Assembly: GCA_015663065.1 (NCBI GenBank)
Contig: DQSX01000236.1
Coordinates: 1-10,135 of the forward strand
Source: Sulfurovum sp.
Lineage (GTDB): Bacteria; Campylobacterota; Campylobacteria; Campylobacterales; Sulfurovaceae
Direction of reading: 5' to 3'
Length of the DNA stretch: 10,135 bases
Under the pieces are notes generated by a model, which was not told the DNA's origin, did no database searches, and was given only the letters and a program-made list of their open reading frames with translations. The position numbers were made by a program, and so were the translations under genes. Below, in pieces: positions 1 through 5,660 of the stretch (positions within the stretch are counted from its first letter, which is position 1; each line of letters starts with the position of its first letter).

Positions 1-1232
1 CTACCACCGTTGCAGAACCTGCACTCATAGCCATTGCCAATAAAGCAGCGGTCATCTCCCATGGTCTCATCGATGCCTTTTGGCTGCGTATGACCGTGGC
101 ATTCTCTGTTGGCTTTGCCATTGCACTTGGAACCCTGCGTATTTTACTGGGACATCCTATTGCCTACTACATTATCTCAGGCTACATTTTAGTCGTTGTG
201 GTCACATTTTTTGCCCCTGTGGAGATCATCGGACTGGCTTATGACTCAGGCGGGGTGACCACTTCAACGGTGACCGTACCGCTGGTTGCAGCACTGGGGA
301 TCGGCCTGGCTTCAAGTATTAAAGGTCGTAATCCTGCCATTGACGGTTTTGGTCTCATCGCTTTTGCTTCACTGACACCAATGATCTTTGTGCAGGTCTA
401 CGGTATTATCGTATATAGTATGGCAGATACTGGCATCACTACAGCAAGTATCTCTCCCGTAGTAGAAGCTGCAAAAACAGCAGCTGTTGCCTCAACTTAT
501 ACTTTTTCAGCCTATGATACCTTTATGGCACTCATCAATACGGTTAAAGATGTACTGCCTATTCTGTTTGTGATCTTCTTTTTCCAATACGTAATCATCA
601 AAAAACCCGTAGCACATCTGCACAAGATCATTACGGGTATCATTATGGTTATTTTAGGACTCTATGCATTTATAGTAGGTCTTGAGATGGGTCTGTTCCC
701 TATCGGGGAGACCATTGCTTATCAGCTGACCGATATGAAAAACAATCTGCTCATCTACCTCTTTGCCTTCCTCATAGGGTTTTCAACGACCATGGCGGAA
801 CCGGCACTTTTGGCCATTGCCATTAAAGCAGAAGAGATAAGTGAAGGAAATATTAAACAAAATGTACTTAGAATGGTGGTAGCATTAGGTGTTGCCATAG
901 GTATTGGTCTGGGTTCTTACCGTATTGTTGCGGGAGATCCCATACACTACTATATCATTACAGGATACATACTGGTAATTATTTTTACCTATTTTGCACC
1001 CAAATATATTGTGCCTATTGCTTATGACTCCGGAGGGGTAACTACCTCTACGGTCACCGTACCTTTGGTTGCGGCACTGGGTCTGGGTCTGGCAGAAAAT
1101 ATTGAAGGTCGAAATCCGCTCATTGACGGATTTGGACTCATTGCTTTTGCCTCACTCTTCCCAATGCTGACAGTTATGGGATATGGGATACATGCAGAAC
1201 ATTTTAAAAAGAAAAAGGAGAAATCACTATGA
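1..1232 (+). CDS. DUF1538 family polytopic membrane protein, 5'-truncated by the window edge
   Basis: The reading frame is open from base 3, so the start lies upstream and 409 codons are visible; the ATG at position 90 is internal. The protein is very hydrophobic, with about ten or more membrane segments. It consists of two homologous repeats. TTVAEPALIAIANKA (from nt 3) is matched by TTMAEPALLAIAIKA (from nt 786), and YDSGGVTTSTVTVPLVAALG (nt 240) recurs identically at nt 1023. Both pairs are exactly 783 nt (261 aa) apart. Each repeat ends in a GRNPxIDGFGLIAFASLxPM segment. This matches the duplicated DUF1538 family of uncharacterised inner-membrane proteins. The conserved small/hydroxyl-residue motifs inside predicted membrane segments resemble the substrate-binding re-entrant regions of secondary transporters, so a transport role is inferred, not shown. 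The substrate is unknown. The stop overlaps the P-II-like start (ATGA), implying co-translation. Confidence 0.85.
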   Translation, partial: TTVAEPALIAIANKAAVISHGLIDAFWLRMTVAFSVGFAIALGTLRILLGHPIAYYIISGYILVVVVTFFAPVEIIGLAYDSGGVTTSTVTVPLVAALGIGLASSIKGRNPAIDGFGLIAFASLTPMIFVQVYGIIVYSMADTGITTASISPVVEAAKTAAVASTYTFSAYDTFMALINTVKDVLPILFVIFFFQYVIIKKPVAHLHKIITGIIMVILGLYAFIVGLEMGLFPIGETIAYQLTDMKNNLLIYLFAFLIGFSTTMAEPALLAIAIKAEEISEGNIKQNVLRMVVALGVAIGIGLGSYRIVAGDPIHYYIITGYILVIIFTYFAPKYIVPIAYDSGGVTTSTVTVPLVAALGLGLAENIEGRNPLIDGFGLIAFASLFPMLTVMGYGIHAEHFKKKKEKSL

Positions 1233-1579
1233 AGTTTACAGCACTCATCGCAGTCATACATGATGCAGATGAAGAAGAAGCGATCAAAGTAGCCAAAGAG
1301 GCCGGTGCCGGTTCGGTAACGATTTTACATGGTAAGAATATTGGGCTCAAAGAGAAAAAAGTCTTTTTCGGTCTGACTCTGGAAGAAAATGTCTCCGCAC
1401 TGCTCTTTATTTTGCCAAAAAGACTTTCACTCACAGTGATGAGGGCTTTGAGAGAAAAATTTGACCTGGATAATCCTGAGAATAGTGGATATATCTTTAC
1501 TATTTCACTAAGTCATGTTGCAGGTTTGGATACAGAAGAGCTTCATAAATTTGAAGACAATATTAAAATTACACTTTAG
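1229..1579 (+). CDS. Divergent P-II family signalling protein
   Basis: The product is 116 aa, close to GlnB/GlnK size (about 112 aa). The N-terminus MKFTALIAVIHDADEEEAIKVA fits the first strand and helix of the P-II fold, followed by GAGSVTILHGKN where P-II proteins lead into the T-loop (about residues 27-37). The T-loop region lacks the uridylylated tyrosine context of enteric GlnB, and the canonical TGxxGDGK B-loop is replaced by NPENSGYIF (about residues 82-90), so this is a non-canonical member. P-II trimers bind adenine nucleotides and small effectors and often block or open a partner transporter, as GlnK does with AmtB and SbtB with SbtA. Here the likely partner is the DUF1538 protein: the genes overlap by 4 nt (1229-1232), and AAGGAG at 1215-1220 lies 8 nt before the ATG. 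The ligand cannot be predicted. Control by GlnD-type uridylylation appears unlikely. Confidence 0.82.
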   Translation: MKFTALIAVIHDADEEEAIKVAKEAGAGSVTILHGKNIGLKEKKVFFGLTLEENVSALLFILPKRLSLTVMRALREKFDLDNPENSGYIFTISLSHVAGLDTEELHKFEDNIKITL

Positions 1580-1588
1580 GAGAAAACG

Positions 1589-1981
1589 ATGTTAGTAGAA
1601 AATGTAATGACAGCGAGTGACAAGTTGGTTATTGTGTCTCCCATGGCAACCGTAAGAGAAGCACTGAATTTAATGAAGACCCATAAAGTCCGTTCTGTTA
1701 TCGTAGAGAAAACAAAAGATGACAGTGCTTATGGTCTGTTGACATTTAAAAATATTTTGCAAAGTATTGTTGCAGAAGATGGAGACATTGATCTTTTAAA
1801 TGTCTATGATATAGCAGCTGCACCTGCTATTTCTGTCTCTGCCAAACTCAATGTCAAATACGCAGCCAGAATGATGGTAAGCAGCAGTATCAAACGTCTG
1901 CTTGTCATAGATAACAATGAACTTCAGGGTATCTTGACCATGACAGACATCATCAGCATCCTCATGGACTCTGTTGAGTAA
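1589..1981 (+). CDS. Stand-alone tandem CBS-domain protein
   Basis: The product is 130 aa, almost entirely one pair of CBS domains (a Bateman module). CBS1 spans about residues 1-62 (VENVMT, KVRSVIV, GLLTFKNIL) and CBS2 about 72-128 (VYDIAAAPAISV, IKRLLVID, GILTMTDII). The T52-x-x-N55 and T117-x-x-D120 positions fit the ribose-binding T-x-x-D/N signature of CBS pairs that bind AMP, ATP or related nucleotides. No enzymatic or DNA-binding domain is attached, so it probably regulates another protein in trans. It lies 9 nt after the P-II-like gene, with AGGAG at 1578-1582 overlapping that gene's stop codon, which indicates a common mRNA. With the DUF1538 protein it suggests a membrane transporter controlled by two nucleotide-sensing subunits. 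That is inferred from context only. Confidence 0.85.
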   Translation: MLVENVMTASDKLVIVSPMATVREALNLMKTHKVRSVIVEKTKDDSAYGLLTFKNILQSIVAEDGDIDLLNVYDIAAAPAISVSAKLNVKYAARMMVSSSIKRLLVIDNNELQGILTMTDIISILMDSVE

Positions 1982-2000
1982 ACGTTCATGTACTCTTTTT
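1976..2000 (+). terminator. Weak possible terminator of the DUF1538 operon
   Basis: GAGTA (1976-1980) can pair with TACTC (1991-1995) across a 10-nt loop and is followed by TTTTT and a pyrimidine-rich run. The stem is only 5 bp and includes part of the CBS stop codon, and the T-run lies inside the 3' end of the convergent kinase gene. It is the only candidate at this 4-nt convergent junction. Overlapping 3' ends are equally possible. Confidence 0.25.
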
Positions 2001-3143
2001 CTTCTCTTTTTTGAGTTTTGGAAAGGTAAGTACAAAGGTACTTCCTTCTCCTTTGACTGAGTCAAGGTCTATTTTTATCTTATACTGTTTACAGATAGAA
2101 AGCACAATATTCAAGCCCAATCCAAAACCGCCACGCTCATCATTGGCTCTGCTGTAACGTTTAAAAATATCCTCTTTTTCATTCTCATCTATGCCGATAC
2201 CCGTATCTCTTACCGTAAGCATGCGGTCTTTGCTTAAAATAAAAATACTGTCCCCCACGTCTGAATACTTAATAGCATTAGAGAGTAAATTATCTATGAG
2301 TCTGTGTGCGGCACTTTTTGCCATAAAGACTTCTGTGGGCGCCAGATCAAGTGTCAAGGCTAAACGTTTTGAATCGATCAATTCTTTGACATACCCTACC
2401 CTCTCTTCCACAATGTCTGAGAAACAGAGTACTTCAGAAGGTTCAACTTTACCTTCAAGCCGATAGGTCAAAGAACTGTACATCAGGGAGAGACGTTTGG
2501 CAGATGCCTCCAGACGTTTTATCTTTTTGTCATGCAAACCTTTTATCGATTGTGTCGTCATTAAGATCGCAGAGATAGGGGTATTGAGCTCATGGGTCGT
2601 ATCTGAAATAAATCTGTCCAGTGATTCGATCTGTTCTCTTACCGGCTTAAGAAATAAACGCCCTAAAAAATAACCGACGATACCCATAAGGATGAAAGAG
2701 AGTATCAAATACCCTATGATCCGGATACGCAGTCCTTGGATGACAGCAGTCAAGTCACTCTCTTTTAAAACAATATATTTAATACCTATATGTACAGACT
2801 GATCTTGCGTCACGGTATAACATTGATTATTTTCAATATAAAAACCTTTATTGAACTGTATCGTATCGTTGATCTCTGTAAATATTGCTTTTCCGTCTTC
2901 ATCATAATACCCTACTTTAAATCGGCAATGTTTCAAATTTTTAAGAAAGGACATACGTTCACTGACTTTCATACCGCCTTGCACATTCATCATCGCTTTC
3001 AAGATGATCTTTGAAGAGAGCATTCGTGACTGGTACATCATTTCAAACTTCATCGCAGACTTCATGGCTGCTTTGTTATTTTCAAAAAACAGATAACCGA
3101 TGATCGCCAGCAGTACAAAGACCGAAGAGAGATACAGTGTCAA
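1986..3143 (-). CDS. Sensor histidine kinase (membrane-bound, HisKA/HATPase)
   Basis: From the TTG at 3143 the product is 385 aa. Membrane segment 1 is about residues 4-20 and an extracytoplasmic sensor region about 21-138, containing C73 and C108. Membrane segment 2 is about 140-165. The HisKA H-box is SDTTHELNTPI with H184 as phosphoacceptor. The ATPase domain shows the N-box LIDNLLSNAIKYS (N289), G1 DTGIG (313-317), the F-box IFKRY and G2 GFGLGL (339-344), so all catalytic motifs are intact. It follows its cognate OmpR-type regulator with a 16-nt gap if TTG is used. The TTG has no obvious ribosome-binding site. The frame stays open upstream to 3198 and encodes YERRSLIRFLTLYLSS, a basic pre-membrane segment I recognise as typical of Campylobacterota kinases, so the true start probably overlaps the regulator gene. 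The stimulus is unknown. Confidence 0.88.
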   Translation of the reverse strand: MTLYLSSVFVLLAIIGYLFFENNKAAMKSAMKFEMMYQSRMLSSKIILKAMMNVQGGMKVSERMSFLKNLKHCRFKVGYYDEDGKAIFTEINDTIQFNKGFYIENNQCYTVTQDQSVHIGIKYIVLKESDLTAVIQGLRIRIIGYLILSFILMGIVGYFLGRLFLKPVREQIESLDRFISDTTHELNTPISAILMTTQSIKGLHDKKIKRLEASAKRLSLMYSSLTYRLEGKVEPSEVLCFSDIVEERVGYVKELIDSKRLALTLDLAPTEVFMAKSAAHRLIDNLLSNAIKYSDVGDSIFILSKDRMLTVRDTGIGIDENEKEDIFKRYSRANDERGGFGLGLNIVLSICKQYKIKIDLDSVKGEGSTFVLTFPKLKKEKKKST

Positions 3144-3159
3144 AAACCGTATGAGAGAT

Positions 3160-3819
3160 CTACGCTCGTAGGTAGTTAAAACGATAACCCTCTCCTTTTA
3201 TGTTGTCAAAATACTCTTTTTCAAACATCTTTCTCAGGTTTTTTATGTAAGTACGTATGGTAGCATGTGTCGGGACAGAGTCATCATCCCAGACATTTTC
3301 GATGATCTCGTCACAAGAGATGATCTTTCCGGAGTTTCGTACAAAATATTCAAGTACCTGCGCCTCTTTTTGACGCATATCTACAATGTGGTCTTCAAAA
3401 ATGATCTGATGTGCTTTGGGGATGAAGGTAATGTCATCAAAGGCTATCTCTTCCTGCAGGCAGTATACTTTTACAATACGTTCTATGCGTACCTGAAGCT
3501 CTTCAAGGTCAAAAGGTTTTTTCAAATAATCATCTGCACCAAGATCAAAACCCTTTTTAAGATCGTCTATCCCTGAAAGTGAAGTAATATAGATAGCCGC
3601 TGTGGTATTGCCGATATCACGCAGATAAGAGAGTATTTCAAAGCCGTCTATATTGGGTACATTGACATCGAGCAGCAGCATATCATAGCTGTTGGACCCT
3701 ATGGCATCCAACGCTTTTTCTCCGTCAAAAAAACATTCCACCTCATAGCCGATCTCAAGAAGATACTCTTCTATGATCTCCTGCAGTATCACATCATCTT
3801 CAAGTAAGAGTATTTTCAT
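3160..3819 (-). CDS. OmpR/PhoB-family response regulator
   Basis: The product is 219 aa, a normal length for the family. The receiver domain spans about residues 1-118, with acidic pair E7/D8/D9, phosphoacceptor D51 in LLLDVNVP, switch T79 and K101 before P102. The winged-helix DNA-binding domain spans about 125-217. It carries the usual recognition-helix region (HATIRTYIKNLRKMF) and a C-terminal KGEGYRF wing. The start ATG at 3819 is preceded by GAAGG (3826-3830, minus sense) at 6 nt. The kinase gene follows directly, so the two form a regulator-then-kinase two-component operon. The chorismate mutase-like gene lies 83 nt upstream on the same strand, and the imperfect inverted repeat at 3858-3885 sits between them. 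The regulated genes cannot be told from the sequence; the neighbouring outer-membrane protein gene is one guess. Confidence 0.93.
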   Translation of the reverse strand: MKILLLEDDVILQEIIEEYLLEIGYEVECFFDGEKALDAIGSNSYDMLLLDVNVPNIDGFEILSYLRDIGNTTAAIYITSLSGIDDLKKGFDLGADDYLKKPFDLEELQVRIERIVKVYCLQEEIAFDDITFIPKAHQIIFEDHIVDMRQKEAQVLEYFVRNSGKIISCDEIIENVWDDDSVPTHATIRTYIKNLRKMFEKEYFDNIKGEGYRFNYLRA

Positions 3820-3857
3820 TTAAGGCCTTCATAATAATCTGAAAGTATTGCAACATA

Positions 3858-3885
3858 GCCACTGTATAGTGCTTTACACAGTAGC
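3858..3885. repeat. Imperfect inverted repeat upstream of the response regulator
   Basis: GCCACTGTATA (3858-3868) and TACACAGTAGC (3875-3885) are inverted repeats matching at 9 of 11 positions with a 6-bp spacer. The repeat lies in the 83-bp gap between the chorismate mutase-like stop and the regulator start. No T-run follows on the minus strand, so a terminator is unlikely. An operator, or a hairpin in the intercistronic RNA, is possible. Confidence 0.4.
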
Positions 3886-3902
3886 TTAAAAACAGGATAA
3901 AA

Positions 3903-4205
3903 TTAAAAACTTGTCGCGTTATTGAACTCAGCGACTTCACTCTCTACCATCGCATCTATCATTTTTACATAAAGTTCATTAATGAGATTGGGAGAGAGAT
4001 CCAGGGAAATAGCTTGTTCTCTGACTCTAGAGATCACATCTTCTATTCTGTCGTCTGCTTTGATCTCATCGACAGACGTTTTAAAATGTGCGATCTGTTT
4101 AATGTAGTCATTACGCTTCGCGATCAGTTTAACGATCTCTTCATCGACCTGGTCTATCTTTTCTCTTGCTTCATCCAACGTCGTACATTTTGTCATTTCC
4201 ATCAT
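3903..4205 (-). CDS. Chorismate mutase family protein (AroQ class, PchB-like)
   Basis: The product is 100 aa, an all-helical AroQ-type domain with no fused dehydratase, dehydrogenase or DAHP synthase. Chorismate mutases convert chorismate to prephenate for Phe/Tyr synthesis. The PchB subgroup makes salicylate from isochorismate and has weak mutase activity. The spacing follows PchB as I remember it almost without gaps: R14 in AREKID, R31 in AKRNDYIKQIAHFK, K42, R53, then a C-terminal helix. E90 stands where PchB and the E. coli enzyme have glutamine. No isochorismate synthase gene is in the window, so salicylate production is unsupported. Two adjacent ATGs are possible (4205 and 4202); AAGGA at 4210-4214 is better spaced for the second (7 nt rather than 4). 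A -10 box lies at 4243-4248. The gene is divergent from the outer-membrane protein gene. Confidence 0.82.
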   Translation of the reverse strand: MMEMTKCTTLDEAREKIDQVDEEIVKLIAKRNDYIKQIAHFKTSVDEIKADDRIEDVISRVREQAISLDLSPNLINELYVKMIDAMVESEVAEFNNATSF

Positions 4206-4221
4206 TGTGTCCTTAAATACG

Positions 4222-4240
4222 TTTCAATTTACTATTGAAA
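4222..4240. promoter_or_regulatory. Inverted repeat at the chorismate mutase-like transcription start
   Basis: TTTCAAT (4222-4228) and ATTGAAA (4234-4240) form a perfect 7-bp inverted repeat with a 5-bp spacer. It lies just downstream of the minus-strand -10 box (4243-4248), over the expected transcription start near 4237. That is the classic place for a repressor site or a 5'-UTR hairpin. Confidence 0.45.
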
Positions 4241-4267
4241 ATATTATATCCTAAAAAATATAATATT
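4240..4267. promoter_or_regulatory. AT-rich inverted repeat containing divergent -10 boxes
   Basis: AATATTATA (4240-4248) and TATAATATT (4259-4267) are perfect 9-bp inverted repeats separated by 10 bp. The left arm contains TATAAT on the minus strand (4243-4248), a good -10 for the chorismate mutase-like gene. The right arm contains TATAAT on the plus strand (4259-4264). The symmetry may be an operator or simply two back-to-back -10 elements in AT-rich DNA. Confidence 0.45.
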
Positions 4268-4274
4268 GTTTGGC

Positions 4275-4280
4275 TATAAT
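4275..4280 (+). promoter_or_regulatory. -10 element immediately upstream of the outer-membrane protein start
   Basis: TATAAT preceded by TTTGGC resembles the Campylobacterota sigma70 style, which relies on the -10 and lacks a clear -35. Only 6 nt separate it from the ATG at 4287, so initiation from it would give a leaderless mRNA. A second -10 at 4259-4264 would give a leader of about 16 nt, still without a Shine-Dalgarno sequence. Confidence 0.5.
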
Positions 4281-4286
4281 TATTTT

Positions 4287-5612
4287 ATGGACAATAAAAC
4301 AAATATACTCATCTCTGGTTTAACCGCTGCTTTTTTAATACATACTTCTATCTATGCTAAAGAAAATTCCATTACCGAGACAGCAAATGATGCCAACCTT
4401 TCACTCAGTAAAGATATGGTCATACTTCCTTATGTTTTTTCTACAGACTCTACTGGCTTTGCAGGAGGTGCCGCTGTCATAAAACAAGGGTTATTACAAC
4501 CACAAACGACACTCATAGCCTCTTTAATGTATGGTGCAACACAGAATATCATAACCAATGACTTAGAAAAAGAGGCAAATTTCTCCGGAGGATTTCTCGA
4601 CTTTACAAACTATAGGCTTCCTTTCACAGACAGAACATTCTTCTCTTTCATGGGTTTTAAAAGTTATTTTCCTTCTTCTACAAATTATTTGACCAATGGA
4701 TATAATAACTCTGTTAAGGAAGATGCTTTGGTATCTTCAGGTAATTCAGATTTTCTAAATATAAGATTTAGATATGTGATGCCCATAGGAGAGGGATTGG
4801 ATAACCCTGAAAGACTCTACTCACTGAAAAATGGTTTTGTAGTAGATAGAGAAGGTCTTGGTGGAGGTATTCCATTTGAAACAGGTTTTACCTCACTTGG
4901 ACTTAAAGTATTCTATCAACATGAAAGTTATGAGAACAGCAAATACTCTCCACTGGATGAATGGAATACACAGGGGTTAAGGCTTTTCCTCGAACATGAC
5001 AATACTGACTATGACCTTAATCCGTCCAGAGGGTACAATTTCCTCGTACAATACTCAAAAGATTTTGGAAATGGAGTCTCTCTTCAGAGTTGGGATTTCC
5101 TTGAAGCCAGATACAGCCACTATTTAAACCTGGATACATTCTCATTTACGCAACAAAATGTACTTGCCCTCAATATGTGGACAGGGTATTCATTCTCCTG
5201 GGACAATGATGTACAGATAGATGACACGGGTCTTATCGATGGCCATTGTCCACCACCTTGGGAGGGTGCACGCTTAGGTGGATTTAACCGTATGCGCGGG
5301 TATGACAATAACCGTTTCTCAGATAAAGCTGCATTTTATGCAGGAGCAGAATACAGAGCTGTCCTGAACTGGAATCCTCTGAAAAAGAATGATTACATAC
5401 CTGTGGCAGTCGATTGGTTCCAAGTGGTTGCATTTGCAGAAGCAGGAAGAGTCAATGATGAATACAATTTTGACCTGTTAAGCGATATGAAATATGATGT
5501 CGGTATTTCCTTGCGTGCCATGGCAGCACAAATACCTGTACGTGTAGACGTAGCCTACGGAGATGAAGGTGTAAACTTCTGGGTCATGGCCTACCATCCG
5601 TTTGATTATTAA
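4287..5612 (+). CDS. POTRA-less BamA/TamA-type (surface antigen D15) outer-membrane beta-barrel protein
   Basis: The product is 441 aa from ATG 4287. This start was chosen over an in-frame TTG at 4266 because MDNKTNILISGLTAAFLIHT begins a normal signal peptide, with likely cleavage after IYA (residue 24). The mature protein has alternating aromatic/hydrophobic strands and no POTRA repeats. Omp85-superfamily barrel marks are present: NPSRGY (about 245-250), LGGFNRMRGY (about 330-339, the conserved loop-6 RGY motif), and a C-terminal strand ending FWVMAYHPFDY with hydrophobic/aromatic residues typical of a BAM insertion signal. A cysteine sits in a loop just before LGG (HCPPPW). Omp85 barrels insert or move proteins or lipids; without POTRA domains the role here is unknown. 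No ribosome-binding site precedes the ATG. It is divergent from the chorismate mutase-like gene and convergent with dnaK. Confidence 0.8.
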   Translation: MDNKTNILISGLTAAFLIHTSIYAKENSITETANDANLSLSKDMVILPYVFSTDSTGFAGGAAVIKQGLLQPQTTLIASLMYGATQNIITNDLEKEANFSGGFLDFTNYRLPFTDRTFFSFMGFKSYFPSSTNYLTNGYNNSVKEDALVSSGNSDFLNIRFRYVMPIGEGLDNPERLYSLKNGFVVDREGLGGGIPFETGFTSLGLKVFYQHESYENSKYSPLDEWNTQGLRLFLEHDNTDYDLNPSRGYNFLVQYSKDFGNGVSLQSWDFLEARYSHYLNLDTFSFTQQNVLALNMWTGYSFSWDNDVQIDDTGLIDGHCPPPWEGARLGGFNRMRGYDNNRFSDKAAFYAGAEYRAVLNWNPLKKNDYIPVAVDWFQVVAFAEAGRVNDEYNFDLLSDMKYDVGISLRAMAAQIPVRVDVAYGDEGVNFWVMAYHPFDY

Positions 5613-5620
5613 AATTGTTT

Positions 5621-5645
5621 AAAAAGGTGCGTTAAAAAACGCACC
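5621..5645 (-). terminator. Intrinsic terminator of grpE-dnaK
   Basis: GGTGCGTT (5626-5633) and AACGCACC (5638-5645) form a perfect 8-bp GC-rich stem with a 4-nt loop. Read on the minus strand it is followed by TTTTT (complement of 5621-5625), 15 nt after the dnaK stop. On the plus strand no T-run follows, so the hairpin would be a poor terminator for the outer-membrane protein gene ending at 5612. Confidence 0.85.
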
Positions 5646-5660
5646 CTGCACGGGGGAGTC

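Noticed and set aside
90..92. ATG at 90 as the start of the DUF1538 gene
   Set aside because: The frame is open back to base 3 and the upstream codons (TTVAEPAL...) match the second repeat, so the ATG is internal.
2790..3576. Plus-strand ORFs opposite the kinase and regulator genes (2790-3014, 3265-3576)
   Set aside because: They are shadows of well-supported minus-strand genes, with no ribosome-binding site or recognisable domain.
4266..4286. TTG at 4266 as the start of the outer-membrane protein gene
   Set aside because: It adds seven residues (FGYNYF after the start) ahead of a normal signal peptide and lies over the promoter; ATG 4287 gives a proper N-terminus.
5626..5645. The GGTGCGTT hairpin as a terminator for the outer-membrane protein gene
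   Set aside because: On the plus strand the stem is followed by CTGCACGGGGG rather than T residues; the T-run lies on the dnaK side only.
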